Origin: Fusobacterium sp.
GTDB taxonomy: Bacteria; Fusobacteriota; Fusobacteriia; Fusobacteriales; Fusobacteriaceae
Assembly (NCBI RefSeq): GCF_032477075.1
Contig: NZ_JAWDXO010000001.1
Location: 186,001-250,000 of the forward strand
Direction of reading: 5' to 3'
Length of the DNA stretch: 64,000 nucleotides
Of the stretch, positions 1-8,369 are shown piece after piece. The number at the start of each line of letters is the position of its first letter. Position 1 is the stretch's first letter. The notes under the pieces are model-generated. The model was not told the origin of the DNA, ran no database searches, and worked only from the letters and a program-made list of their open reading frames with translations. A program made the position numbers and the translations under genes.

Positions 1-7
1 TTAACAT
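1..7 (-). CDS. Start of a gene leaving the window (partial)
   Basis: An ATG on the minus strand at 7-5 is preceded by a strong AAGGAGG ribosome binding site (complement of 15-21) at normal spacing. Only the start codon and the next base positions lie inside the window, so the product cannot be named. It would be co-transcribed with the gene at 20-358, whose stop codon sits inside the same ribosome-binding region. Confidence 0.5.
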
Positions 8-19
8 TAATGAACCTCC

Positions 20-358
20 TTATTCTATAATTAAATTGTCTTTTGCATCTTCAACATCTAATAATATTTTGATATTATCTAAAAGACATTTTCTTTTTTC
101 TTCAAGAGTATTATATCGTGCATATTCTTGAGAGAAATAGATTTTTTGAGATTTAACTTTAGATAATAATTCAATTACATCTCCTGTATAATATTCATCT
201 TTTATTTCTTCTAACTCTAAAAAATTTAAATTAAAAAATTTTTCAAGTTCATAAAATATATTTTCTATTTCATATTCTTGAAGATTTTTTTCAGATTTTA
301 AAACTTCTTTTTGAAGAATTAAGTTTTCTCTAAATCCATACTTAAAACTATATCCCAT
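20..358 (-). CDS. Uncharacterised 112-residue acidic protein
   Basis: I do not recognise this protein. It is rich in Glu, Lys and Leu, has no signal peptide or membrane segment and should be mostly helical and cytoplasmic. The ATG is well placed after GGAGGG (complement near 364-370). It forms a tight pair with the gene that begins at base 7, the start codon of which follows its stop. Small acidic proteins of this type near SUKH proteins are sometimes immunity proteins of toxin systems, but nothing in the sequence proves that here. Confidence 0.7.
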   Translation of the reverse strand: MGYSFKYGFRENLILQKEVLKSEKNLQEYEIENIFYELEKFFNLNFLELEEIKDEYYTGDVIELLSKVKSQKIYFSQEYARYNTLEEKRKCLLDNIKILLDVEDAKDNLIIE

Positions 359-468
359 AATTATCCCTCCAATCAGTACTTTATAAGATTATACTTTGTT
401 TTATAAGGGACAGTCAATCATATTATTTGTCCAGAGATGATTTAGGTCTAAAATTGCGAGATAATTTT

Positions 469-1125
469 TTAAAAATTTAATTTGTTTTTTTCTATTTTAT
501 ATGGATAAATGATAAGTTTTTTTGAAACATATTCTCCAATATAGACTTGAGAAAGTTCAAAGCCTGATTCTTTAAGTTTTTCAGATATCCATTCTTTATC
601 TTTCTGGATTAATTCCAATATATCTTCATTTATTTGTCCATCAGCTATAAGAGGGTATTTAATATTATCTTTTTCATCATTTTGTACTATAGTAAATTGT
701 CCATTTTGTTCAAGAATGACTCTTTTTAGACTGCTTATATGATATATACCAGCAGAGCGAAGTTTAAAAGTCAAGTCATTTCCTGAAATACCATATTTCA
801 TACATTCATCTATAAGTATATTTCCATTTAGTATTAACGTTACAGGGCGTCCATCTAGTAATCTTTTTACATATCTATTGTGTATCTTTATAAACTTAAG
901 TCCAAATACTAAAAGAGTCCAGATTATAAGAACTAAAAAAAACTCCAAAGTAGTAATAGAACGATTGTATATAACTCCTCCAATAATTCCACCAAGAACA
1001 TAGTTCTGTACTTGGTCCATAGCAGAGATAGGAGATAGATTCCCCTTTCCCATTAAATTTATTTGAAAAGTTAGGCACAATATTCCTAATCCTAATTTAA
1101 TAAAAACATCATAAAAAGAAATCAT
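469..1125 (-). CDS. DUF421 family membrane protein (YetF-like)
   Basis: The protein has about three N-terminal transmembrane helices followed by a soluble C-terminal domain, the layout of the DUF421/YetF family. Family-typical stretches are the GKGNLSPIS loop between the first helices, RPVTLILNG and a C-terminal ILELIQKDKEWI segment. The family has no firm biochemical function and has been linked to spore or envelope functions in Bacillus. Two in-frame ATGs exist (1131 and 1125); the AGGAGA motif favours the second by spacing. It lies directly downstream of the DUF3290 gene, with which this family is commonly paired, and the two are surely one operon. Confidence 0.88.
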   Translation of the reverse strand: MISFYDVFIKLGLGILCLTFQINLMGKGNLSPISAMDQVQNYVLGGIIGGVIYNRSITTLEFFLVLIIWTLLVFGLKFIKIHNRYVKRLLDGRPVTLILNGNILIDECMKYGISGNDLTFKLRSAGIYHISSLKRVILEQNGQFTIVQNDEKDNIKYPLIADGQINEDILELIQKDKEWISEKLKESGFELSQVYIGEYVSKKLIIYPYKIEKNKLNF

Positions 1126-1137
1126 ATTCATCTTCTC

Positions 1138-1584
1138 CTATTTATCAATTATTTCTATATTTAAATTTAAAAGTTTAACTTTATCCAATGAATAAAACTG
1201 AAAACTATTATTGAAATTTACTCGATAGTAGTCTTTATCCATTTTGATAATCATTCCATTATATAAATAGGTACTGTTAGCTAATATTTTTTCAATAGGA
1301 ATATTTTCTTCTTTACTCAGTTCCTTTAAAAAATAAACTGCCTGTGAAGTTTGAACAGAAACGGTTTTACTTCTGTTATAATGGGTATACTCTATTCCTA
1401 ACATAAGAATGATACTTAATATTGAAATAATAATAAGATCACGATATTTAGAAGAAAGTCTATTTTGTAAATATTTTATTATTGTAAAGAAAAAGAATAA
1501 TAAAATAAAAAGACCTATTAAATATTTAAAAATATTATTTATTTTAGATTGATTTTCAAAATACTGGTATGTGTAAAACAACAT
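1138..1584 (-). CDS. DUF3290 family membrane protein
   Basis: This 148-residue protein opens with FYTYQYFENQ, has two hydrophobic helices (about residues 18-36 and 48-64) and a soluble C-terminal domain, matching DUF3290 proteins in size and start. DUF3290 genes are usually found beside DUF421 genes, as here, with only a few bases between the two. The function is unknown; a joint role at the membrane is inferred from the conserved pairing. Confidence 0.85.
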   Translation of the reverse strand: MLFYTYQYFENQSKINNIFKYLIGLFILLFFFFTIIKYLQNRLSSKYRDLIIISILSIILMLGIEYTHYNRSKTVSVQTSQAVYFLKELSKEENIPIEKILANSTYLYNGMIIKMDKDYYRVNFNNSFQFYSLDKVKLLNLNIEIIDK

Positions 1585-1728
1585 AAATATAGACTCCTTT
1601 TAAAATATTTATTGTATTTAAAAAATTTTACAAGAAATAAGAATCCTTTCCTTTAAAAATAAAATAGAAATAAAAAAATTATATATGGTATACTTAAAAT
1701 AATTATATTGAGATGAAAGGAGGTAAAT

Positions 1729-2388
1729 ATGGTAGTAGAAATTATTAAAGAAAAATTAAAAAAATTAATAGAATTAGATAAAAAATTTTCTATTTTTGGT
1801 TCAAATTCACATAAATATGTATTTAATTCAAAACTTACTGAGGAAGAACTTCAGAAGTTTGAAGAGAAAAATAAAATAGTTCTGCCTGAGGAATATAGGG
1901 AATATTTAAAAAGTATAGGGAATGGAGGAGCAGGACCTTTTTATGGCTTACTTGAATTAGAAGATAATGACAATAATTCTATAGATTTATCTAGGGAATT
2001 TCCATATACTTATGAAGAACCTTTAAATTTATTTGAAGTATATGAAAGTATGAATGAAATAGATGATGATAATGAGGAAGAACAAGATAGATTTTTAAAT
2101 GAAATATATGGAAAATCTTTAAGAGGGATAAAATTTCTTGCTCATGAAGGATGTGGAATGTACAGTGTACTTGTTGTAAAAGGAAAGGAATATGGAAATA
2201 TATGGTATTTTGATTTTGCTAATGATGCTGGCGTTTATCCATTGACAAGTGAAAAAACAGGAAAAAGTATGAAATTCTTTGAATGGATGGAATTATGGAT
2301 TGATAAATCTTTGGCTCATGTAGAAAAAAGAAATAAGGAACTTGAAGGATATGCTTTTTTTATAAAAGATACATATAAAGATAATTAA
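1729..2388 (+). CDS. SMI1/KNR4 (SUKH) family protein
   Basis: The first 130 residues carry the SUKH fold signature: a helix with LTEEELQKFEEKNKI, then LPEEYREYLKSIGNGGAGP and a GLLELED strand. SUKH-1 proteins are often immunity proteins against polymorphic toxins, and some are orphan genes. The 219-residue length is normal. The ATG follows GAAAGGAGG closely. No toxin gene is visible beside it, so a role in immunity is only a family-level possibility. It stands alone and ends at a strong bidirectional terminator at 2395-2427. Confidence 0.85.
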   Translation: MVVEIIKEKLKKLIELDKKFSIFGSNSHKYVFNSKLTEEELQKFEEKNKIVLPEEYREYLKSIGNGGAGPFYGLLELEDNDNNSIDLSREFPYTYEEPLNLFEVYESMNEIDDDNEEEQDRFLNEIYGKSLRGIKFLAHEGCGMYSVLVVKGKEYGNIWYFDFANDAGVYPLTSEKTGKSMKFFEWMELWIDKSLAHVEKRNKELEGYAFFIKDTYKDN

Positions 2389-2394
2389 TAAATA

Positions 2395-2427
2395 CCCAAA
2401 CAGTTATAATTTTTATAACTGTTTGGG
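2395..2427. terminator. Bidirectional intrinsic terminator
   Basis: A perfect 15-bp inverted repeat (2395-2409 with 2413-2427, loop TTT) sits between the converging SUKH gene and the lipoprotein gene and serves both. Confidence 0.85.
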
Positions 2428-2444
2428 CACAAATTGCTTAATAA

Positions 2445-2990
2445 TTATGATTGACTTGCTGTTTTACTATCAGCAGTTTTGTTAAGGTTTTCTTCAGTTT
2501 TTTGAAGAGTTTTTTCTTTAAGCTCATCTAATTTTTTAGAGGCAGCATCTTTAGTTTCATCAATTTTCTGATCAGCTTTTTCAGCATTTTCTTTGACAGA
2601 TGTTTTAGCATCTTCTACTTTTTGGTCAACTTTATTTTTTAATTTTTCAGTTTTGATTTCATCTAATTTTTCAGAGGCAGCATCTTTAGTCTCATCAATT
2701 TTCTCATTAGCCTTGTTTTTTAATTCTTCAGTTTTTTCAGTGGTTTTAGTTTTGATTTCATCCAACTTTTTAGAAGCAGCATCTTTAGTTTCATCAATTT
2801 TTTGATCAATTTCCTCTACTTTTTTATTTGCTTCTTCCTTGACTTCATCCATCTTTTTGTTAGTTTCAGTTTTAACTTCCTCTACTTTTTCAGCAGCTTC
2901 AGTTTTTGCACTCTCTATAGTTTTTTCACCACAACCAGTTAATAGAACAGTAGTTAAAAGTGCTAGTGTAAAAATAGATATTTTTTTCAT
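2445..2990 (-). CDS. Repeat-rich lysine/glutamate lipoprotein
   Basis: The N-terminus is a lipoprotein signal peptide ending in the lipobox LLTGC, with Cys20 as the lipidation site. The rest is almost entirely charged amphipathic helix in heptad or 11-residue-like periodicity (KxxEExKxKxDE), resembling YtxH, LEA or apolipoprotein-like proteins. Three near-identical copies of IDETKDAASKKLDEIK occur, visible also as DNA repeats near 2527-2573, 2663-2710 and 2759-2806. It is probably anchored in the outer or inner membrane facing the periplasm, with a structural or stress role; that is inference. The ATG follows AGGAGG. Confidence 0.85.
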   Translation of the reverse strand: MKKISIFTLALLTTVLLTGCGEKTIESAKTEAAEKVEEVKTETNKKMDEVKEEANKKVEEIDQKIDETKDAASKKLDEIKTKTTEKTEELKNKANEKIDETKDAASEKLDEIKTEKLKNKVDQKVEDAKTSVKENAEKADQKIDETKDAASKKLDELKEKTLQKTEENLNKTADSKTASQS

Positions 2991-3472
2991 ATTTAATTCC
3001 TCCTTATTTTTGTATATATACTTATTACAAATAGACTATTGTATTTCCTTTAAAAAATAGATGTTTTTATTAGAGAAAATGTTTTTTTATTTTGTAATCA
3101 TATTTTATTTTTTTAAGATTTAAGACATAAAAGCAAATATCAAAAATTAAAAAATTTGATGAAAAAAAATTAGTTAAAAAGAGGAAAAATATTAAAAAAC
3201 AGAAGTCTTTTTTTAGGAAATATGATATAATAAAAAACAATAAGTATTTTATGTCATACAGATAAAATTGAGGAAGAAAATAAATTTGATAAAATCCTAA
3301 GAATATAGGAAATATTAGTTTTTAATCCTCAAATTAAAAGATATTTTATCAGTAAAATTATTTGAAATATATGAATTAAAAAATAATAAGGCTAACAAAT
3401 ACTATTGCAATATCAGTATAGTGAATAAGTAATAAAAAATTAATATAGACAGGATCTTGAAAAAGGAGGATC
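2991..3472. other. AT-rich intergenic stretch
   Basis: This 480-base region separates two divergent transcription units. It must contain the lipoprotein promoter (left side) and that of the small gene at 3473 (right side), but it is so AT-rich that I cannot single out a trustworthy -35/-10 pair. No convincing coding sequence, RNA gene or repeat was seen. Confidence 0.4.
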
Positions 3473-3697
3473 ATGAAAGTTGAGAAAAATATAAAAATAG
3501 AAACAGCAGAAAAAAAGAAAATAAAGATAAAAAGATATCGTTTTATGGATAGTAAATATAAAAAAGAAGACTATGATTTTATTGAAAGATATTTTAAAAT
3601 ATTAAAAAAGAAGTATAAAACAAATGGAAAAGTCTTAGTAAAGCTATTTGAATTTTATGAAAAACATGTAGCTATTCAAAATAGAAATAAAAAATAA
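3473..3697 (+). CDS. Small lysine-rich protein, paralogue of the next gene's core
   Basis: This 74-residue, very basic protein has an excellent AAGGAGG ribosome binding site. Its core, from RYRFMDSKYKKEDYDFIERY onward, aligns by eye with a segment of the downstream 243-residue protein (YRALGCRFTAAEFKYVEKMI) in the spacing of hydrophobic and charged residues, so the two probably share a domain. The basic N-terminal tail suggests binding to nucleic acid, but no known family was recognised. Confidence 0.7.
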   Translation: MKVEKNIKIETAEKKKIKIKRYRFMDSKYKKEDYDFIERYFKILKKKYKTNGKVLVKLFEFYEKHVAIQNRNKK

Positions 3698-3746
3698 TGA
3701 TAAAGATGAAAGTTATTATCTAAATTTATAAAAGGAATGGTAATAT

Positions 3747-4478
3747 ATGAAGGATAAAGCTAAAGAAATAGTAAAAACAGAAGCAAAGCCAAGAAAGAAA
3801 GCTACAGCAAAGATAAATACTGATTCTAAAACTAAGAATAAAACAACTGAAAAAGTTAAAACTTCAACAAAGATGGGCAGGAAAAAAACTGTTACAGAGG
3901 AAAGAATATACAGAGCACTTGGGTGTCGTTTTACAGCAGCAGAATTTAAATATGTAGAAAAAATGATAAAAGAAGTTCTCCCTATATACAAAAATAAAAA
4001 TAAAATGTTATTGGCACTTACAAGAGAATTTGTAAGTAGTCCTTTAAATGATGAAATATTAAATAAAAACAAAAAAATATTTCTAGGAAGATGGGCAACT
4101 ATATTTGGAAGTTATGATATAAGAAAAGTATTAATAGTATATCTTCAACTGACAAAAAGACTTTTTATAGCACCAACAAGAAGGTTTAACAATTATCCTT
4201 TTATTGATCTTGAAATGCTGGACACAAAAGAGGAGAGAGTTGGAATTAGTGTTAAGATTGATAATGATTTAGTTGATTTGGATTTAGAAGCTATAGATAA
4301 AATGAAGAAAAAAATAAAGATATATTTATTTACAACTGATGAAGAAAAACAAGAATTTGGAGATAGGGATATAGAGTGTATTTTTTTAAAAGATGTTTTT
4401 GAGTTTATGGAAAAGTATCAATTTCTTCTGCCTTCTTCTATAGTAAAAAAGTTTAAACGTTTAAAAGAATTGGAATAA
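3747..4478 (+). CDS. Uncharacterised protein with lysine-rich tail
   Basis: The first 45 residues are a Lys/Thr/Ala-rich, histone-H1-like tail (for example AKPRKKATAKINTDSKTK). A middle region (about residues 50-100) resembles the small upstream protein, followed by a C-terminal part with alternating strands and helices that I do not recognise. The gene follows the 3473 gene by 49 bases in the same direction, with AAGGAA as a ribosome binding site, and ends before a strong terminator at 4541. A nucleoid or RNA-binding role is a guess from the basic tail. Confidence 0.7.
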   Translation: MKDKAKEIVKTEAKPRKKATAKINTDSKTKNKTTEKVKTSTKMGRKKTVTEERIYRALGCRFTAAEFKYVEKMIKEVLPIYKNKNKMLLALTREFVSSPLNDEILNKNKKIFLGRWATIFGSYDIRKVLIVYLQLTKRLFIAPTRRFNNYPFIDLEMLDTKEERVGISVKIDNDLVDLDLEAIDKMKKKIKIYLFTTDEEKQEFGDRDIECIFLKDVFEFMEKYQFLLPSSIVKKFKRLKELE

Positions 4479-4540
4479 TTAATATTAAAAATAAAAAGTT
4501 AATTATAGGGGTTATAAAAGTTGATTTACAGGTAAATATA

Positions 4541-4576
4541 GAAGGGGTTGAAAAACTAAACTTTTTCAACCCCTTC
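4541..4576. terminator. Bidirectional intrinsic terminator
   Basis: A perfect 15-bp stem (4541-4555 with 4562-4576, 6-base loop) with A-rich and T-rich flanks ends both the 3747 gene and the converging nitrogenase-like operon. Confidence 0.88.
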
Positions 4577-4581
4577 ATACT

Positions 4582-5820
4582 TTATCTCATATTAGAAAGA
4601 TATTCTCTTATTATTTCCATAAGATAATCTGTACCTCTTTCTCCCATAAACGGGAGATGTGTTGCTATCTGTGTTTTACTGGGATAAGGGAAACTTATAC
4701 ATACTTTAGTATTAGAATAGTTGCAAATATTTAAAGAAACTTCATCTCCGAATACAAGCTGGCCATTGATATCTTTAAGAGAATTAATTTTATCTTTTTC
4801 TTTTTTATAAGAAATTATATTTTCATCATCTGAATCAATATTTTTTAAGGAATGATTACAGATTTTTTTATCTATGATGAAAGCAAATTCCTTGCAAAAA
4901 TCACTAAAGCCCTTTAGAGTATCATAGTCACCAATTATTGATGCTGTGGGCTGTATTCTCATCCGAGTTGCCATCATCATTCTAGACATATCTCTGATAT
5001 CTTTTATTTTTTCCTCAAGCTGTTTTTTAAATGAAGCATCAATTTTTTTAGATAATAATTTAGATATTTTATCAGCCCATTCTAGTGTTCCATTATATCC
5101 ATAAGGACATTGATATAGATACGGTGTGCCAAATTTTTCTTTTAGTAATTTTGCTGCAGGAAGAGCTTCTTTTCTAAGAACGATATTTATGGCAGCTTCT
5201 CCCATTTTTTTTAAATCTTCTATTTTGGCTTCAAGTCCAAGAACTACACCATTTTCCATATTAAAAGATCTTTTCATTAGATCTTTTATTTCCCATATAT
5301 CTGATCTTATTCTATAAGATGCAGCTGAGGCTCCAAGAATATTATATTTGTCAGAATTTTTAAATGTATTTTCAGGAAGAGCAAATTCTTTGATAAATAA
5401 TGTATATGTATTTTCAAGTCCAACAGTGTAATCACCACCAAATCCTCCATCATCAAAGCAGATAAGCTTTGCTTTTACCTTATCCTGCATATATGTGCAG
5501 ACTCCTTTTATATCAGTTCCTATTACTGCAATTACAGCTGATGCAACTATAAATATAACTTCAGGATGATAACTTTCATCTACTTCAATAATTGCTTTTT
5601 CTAATCTTGAAACATCTCCCATAATTATATCATCTTCACTTATATGAGTAGTAAATAATGAATTTTCTAAATCTATATCAAAGGAACCATAAAATCCAGC
5701 ACCAAAATGGGTAGTTCCTGCTGGACCATACTCTAAAACAACTGAATTTTTTATAGGCATTAAACTCCACATTACAGACATTCTATTTGATGGAGTAGGG
5801 TAAGTTCTACATAAGCTCAT
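4582..5820 (-). CDS. Nitrogenase component 1-like protein, beta-type subunit
   Basis: This 412-residue protein belongs to the nitrogenase component 1 superfamily (NifK/BchB/CfbD-like) but is short. It keeps the fold signatures YGPAGTTHF (residues 31-39) and IAVIGTDI, yet the cysteines that hold the P-cluster in NifK at these places are Thr and Ala. The only early cysteine is Cys4. It overlaps the upstream alpha-type gene by 14 bases, which suggests translational coupling and a heteromeric complex. Residues for a FeMo-cofactor are not evident. Function is unknown: it could be the catalytic partner of a reductase acting on a tetrapyrrole, sulfur compound or other substrate. Confidence 0.85.
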   Translation of the reverse strand: MSLCRTYPTPSNRMSVMWSLMPIKNSVVLEYGPAGTTHFGAGFYGSFDIDLENSLFTTHISEDDIIMGDVSRLEKAIIEVDESYHPEVIFIVASAVIAVIGTDIKGVCTYMQDKVKAKLICFDDGGFGGDYTVGLENTYTLFIKEFALPENTFKNSDKYNILGASAASYRIRSDIWEIKDLMKRSFNMENGVVLGLEAKIEDLKKMGEAAINIVLRKEALPAAKLLKEKFGTPYLYQCPYGYNGTLEWADKISKLLSKKIDASFKKQLEEKIKDIRDMSRMMMATRMRIQPTASIIGDYDTLKGFSDFCKEFAFIIDKKICNHSLKNIDSDDENIISYKKEKDKINSLKDINGQLVFGDEVSLNICNYSNTKVCISFPYPSKTQIATHLPFMGERGTDYLMEIIREYLSNMR

Positions 5821-7138
5821 TTATATTTCCCCCTTTTAAGTTTTTTGAATTTTCATTAGCTTTTGAAATAGTTTCCAATACCATAGTGTTTACTTCAAAT
5901 CCTAATATGTTATATGCATTAGTCAGCATAGCTGGGACTACTCCATATTTTCTCATTTCAGCTGAATTACCTGCTCCTATGCTTATATCAGGCTTCAATA
6001 CACTATAAAGATATTTAAGTGGTCCTATATTGGCAGCTCTTGTTACAAAAGGGTCTGCTTTTTCAAGAATAATTTTTAAATGTGGATCATCTTCTGGTGG
6101 AATATCAGAAGTTTGAATCAAAATAGGATTAAGACCTAATTCAATCAAATATGAATGAAATTCATAAGTTGATAAAGCAGTATTTCCACTAAAATATTTT
6201 AAATTTTTAATAGAACTTTTTATATCTTTTTCTTTTTCTTTAGATAATTTATATAGAGTTTCTATTTCTTCTGGGAGAGGTTTTTCTAATAACTGAAATA
6301 ATTCTTTATAGGAATTATAAATATTTTCAGGGGTTGACATTCTTTCAAACATTATATATGGAATACCAAATTTTTTCTTCATTTTTTTAGCAAGAGGAAT
6401 TCCAATAGGATGAACTATGATATTTACTTTGGCAGAAGGAGCAGTTTTTATCTGCTCTAAAGTACAGTTGCCAGGTAGCTGAAGTCCTTTTGGAACTTCA
6501 GCTTCTTTTAATATTCTATATAGTTCTGATTTATTGAAATCACCAAGACGTTGGCCAAGAACATTGATACTTCCATTACACTCTTGTTTTTCCATAAGAT
6601 TGATACATACAGTCATAGTATCTTGTATTCCAGGAAGATGATCATCAGTTTTAAAATTTTCTGCATGAACAACTTTTACAGGGAAATTATATTTTTCTTC
6701 AAAAACTTCAGCTAGAGAATCAATATCATCTCCAATGACTTCTACTACACAAGTGGTAACTAAAAAAACAGTTTTAGGTTGATATTCTTCTACTAATTCT
6801 TCAAATGCTTCCTCTAACTTTTCTTTACATCCAAAAGTAACGTCATGTCCATCTAAGATAAGAGATACTATATTTCCTTCTGCTCCACCAGAAGCACCTA
6901 CAGCACCAGTCATACCAACACCACGCATTCTGCTGGTAGCCATTTTAGTATAGTAAGTACATTCATCAGGTCCTATGACCATCATTATTGCATCTTCTAT
7001 TTCTTTTATTGTGAGCATAGCTCCCATCAGAGGACAGTGGTATCCTGGAAATAGTGCATTACTTAATGGTTCTACATCTTTAATTTTCTTTACATCTCTT
7101 AATTTTTTTAGGCTTTCAGCCATTTTTAATCCATCCAT
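5807..7138 (-). CDS. Nitrogenase component 1-like protein, alpha-type subunit
   Basis: The 443-residue protein has the three cysteines that bind the bridging cluster in NifD and relatives: Cys35 in PGYHCPLMGA, Cys60 in GPDECTYYT and Cys130 in VTTCVVEVIGDD. The C-terminal region lacks the conserved His/Trp segment that ligates FeMo-co in true NifD. No nifE, nifN, nifB or nifV is nearby, so nitrogen fixation is very unlikely. It lies 24 bases after the NifH-like gene and overlaps the beta-type gene. The set matches the broad, largely uncharacterised group of nitrogenase-like (Nfl) enzymes; the substrate is unknown. Confidence 0.88.
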   Translation of the reverse strand: MDGLKMAESLKKLRDVKKIKDVEPLSNALFPGYHCPLMGAMLTIKEIEDAIMMVIGPDECTYYTKMATSRMRGVGMTGAVGASGGAEGNIVSLILDGHDVTFGCKEKLEEAFEELVEEYQPKTVFLVTTCVVEVIGDDIDSLAEVFEEKYNFPVKVVHAENFKTDDHLPGIQDTMTVCINLMEKQECNGSINVLGQRLGDFNKSELYRILKEAEVPKGLQLPGNCTLEQIKTAPSAKVNIIVHPIGIPLAKKMKKKFGIPYIMFERMSTPENIYNSYKELFQLLEKPLPEEIETLYKLSKEKEKDIKSSIKNLKYFSGNTALSTYEFHSYLIELGLNPILIQTSDIPPEDDPHLKIILEKADPFVTRAANIGPLKYLYSVLKPDISIGAGNSAEMRKYGVVPAMLTNAYNILGFEVNTMVLETISKANENSKNLKGGNINELM

Positions 7139-7162
7139 TATCTTATCTCCATTTTCTATATT

Positions 7163-7930
7163 TTAATATTCTTGAGCTAATACATATTCTGCCAATTGCT
7201 GATATACTTTTTGCATTTCTGATTGAGAGAATGCTTCAAATACAGTACCACCAATACTTTCTGCTTTTTGTATTTCAGGTGATCTAGGAATATATTGAAC
7301 AATTTTTGTATCAATTTCCTTTACAGCTTCCTCTACAATAGCCACTTCATTTTCAATATTTTTAGAGTTTAATATAAGACCATTTAATTTAGCATAGCCA
7401 CGTTTTCCAAAACCTCTGATTGCCATTGCTATGTTGTTAGCAGCATATAAAGACATCATTTCACCAGAACTAACTATATAAACTTCTCTGGCATAACCTC
7501 CTCTTATAGGCATTGCAAAACCTCCGCAAACAACATCTCCCAATACATCATAAATAACAATATCAGGTTTATATTTTTCAAAAGCTTCAAGCTCTTCCAG
7601 TTTTTCAAAAGCAGAGATTATACCTCTTCCAGCACAACCTACACCAGGAGTGGGACCTCCTGCCTCAACACATAGAACTCCCCCGAATCCTTCATATACT
7701 ATATCTTCCAGTTCTAAATCTTCCCCTTTTTCTTTTATCATTTCTAAAACTGTTGGAATTCTTTTTCCCTTCATAAGATTTTTAGTTGAATCTGATTTTG
7801 GATCACATCCTATCTGCATTACTTTTTTCCCCATTATAGCAAGAGCTGCTGATAAATTAGATGTTGTAGTAGACTTTCCTATTCCTCCTTTTCCATATAT
7901 TGCTATCTTCCTCATATTGTTCATCTTCAA
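7163..7930 (-). CDS. NifH-like ATP-dependent reductase (nitrogenase iron-protein family)
   Basis: All NifH hallmarks are present: the P-loop GKGGIGKST (residues 13-21), Cys99 in GVGCAGRG and Cys135 in DVVCGGFAMP, which together would hold a [4Fe-4S] cluster at a dimer interface. At 255 residues it is slightly shorter than NifH. In this family the protein passes electrons to a component 1 partner with ATP hydrolysis, here presumably the two downstream gene products. ATG7930 and a second ATG (7915, giving MRKIAIYG) are both possible; AAGGAG lies about 8 bases before the first. The gene heads the operon and is divergent from the TonB receptor. Confidence 0.92.
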   Translation of the reverse strand: MKMNNMRKIAIYGKGGIGKSTTTSNLSAALAIMGKKVMQIGCDPKSDSTKNLMKGKRIPTVLEMIKEKGEDLELEDIVYEGFGGVLCVEAGGPTPGVGCAGRGIISAFEKLEELEAFEKYKPDIVIYDVLGDVVCGGFAMPIRGGYAREVYIVSSGEMMSLYAANNIAMAIRGFGKRGYAKLNGLILNSKNIENEVAIVEEAVKEIDTKIVQYIPRSPEIQKAESIGGTVFEAFSQSEMQKVYQQLAEYVLAQEY

Positions 7931-8267
7931 TTACTCCTTTTTGTTTTTTAATAATGATTACTCTAATATTATACCTCACTAAAAATATTTTATAAAGCGA
8001 AATATTTTTAAATTAAACTATAAATTTTTTATCATGTGAATGAAGAAAAGTCAAGTATAGAAAGAATGATTTATAAATAAAATTTGTATTACTATATTAA
8101 ATTCTTTATTTCATAAATTTTTTTAAAGTAATAAAGTGAGGTTAGAATAAGAAAAATTAATTAATAAAAAATTTAAAATTATTTTATATTATTTGATTGT
8201 AAAATAAATTTTTTTTAAAAAATATTATGTTTGTATAGAATAATTTATATGCTTTATAAATAAAAAT

Positions 8268-8282
8268 ATTTGATTATCAAAT
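8268..8282. promoter_or_regulatory. Palindromic operator candidate upstream of TonB receptor
   Basis: ATTTGAT-T-ATCAAAT is a perfect 7-1-7 palindrome ending five bases before the -35 box. The 7-1-7 geometry is that of Fur boxes, although the sequence is not the Fur consensus. It is a plausible repressor or activator site for metal- or cofactor-dependent control. Confidence 0.5.
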
Positions 8283-8287
8283 TTTTA

Positions 8288-8316
8288 TTGACACGAAATA
8301 AATATGTTGATATAAT
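8288..8316 (+). promoter_or_regulatory. Consensus sigma-70 promoter of the TonB receptor gene
   Basis: TTGACA (8288-8293) and TATAAT (8311-8316) are both perfect and separated by exactly 17 bases. The predicted transcript has a leader of about 45 bases before the receptor start. Such a strong promoter beside an operator-like palindrome implies repression under some condition. Confidence 0.8.
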
Positions 8317-8369
8317 TCTTTCGTAAAAGACTCATAAGTTTATAAAAATAAGAACAGGAGAAAATGATT

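Larger units (their letters stand above)
7931..8369. other. Divergent regulatory region between nifH-like and TonB receptor genes
   Basis: This 439-base AT-rich stretch separates the nitrogenase-like operon from the receptor. It holds a consensus sigma-70 promoter for the receptor (8288-8316) with a 15-base palindrome just upstream (8268-8282). On the nifH side there is an ATAATGATTA element near 7950-7960 that partly resembles a Fur half-site, but it is too weak to call. No coding sequence was seen. Confidence 0.5.

Noticed and set aside
2593..3060. Plus-strand frames opposite the lipoprotein gene
   Set aside because: They are shadows of a highly repetitive charged coding sequence and lack start signals; the minus-strand gene has a signal peptide, lipobox and ribosome binding site.
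4582..7930. A functional molybdenum nitrogenase (nifHDK)
   Set aside because: The subunits are short, the beta-type subunit lacks two P-cluster cysteines, the FeMo-co histidine segment is absent in the alpha-type subunit, and no nifE, nifN, nifB or nifV is nearby.
7945..7965. Fur box upstream of the nifH-like gene
   Set aside because: Only a partial ATAATGATTA match is present, with no second half-site, in a region so AT-rich that this is expected by chance.
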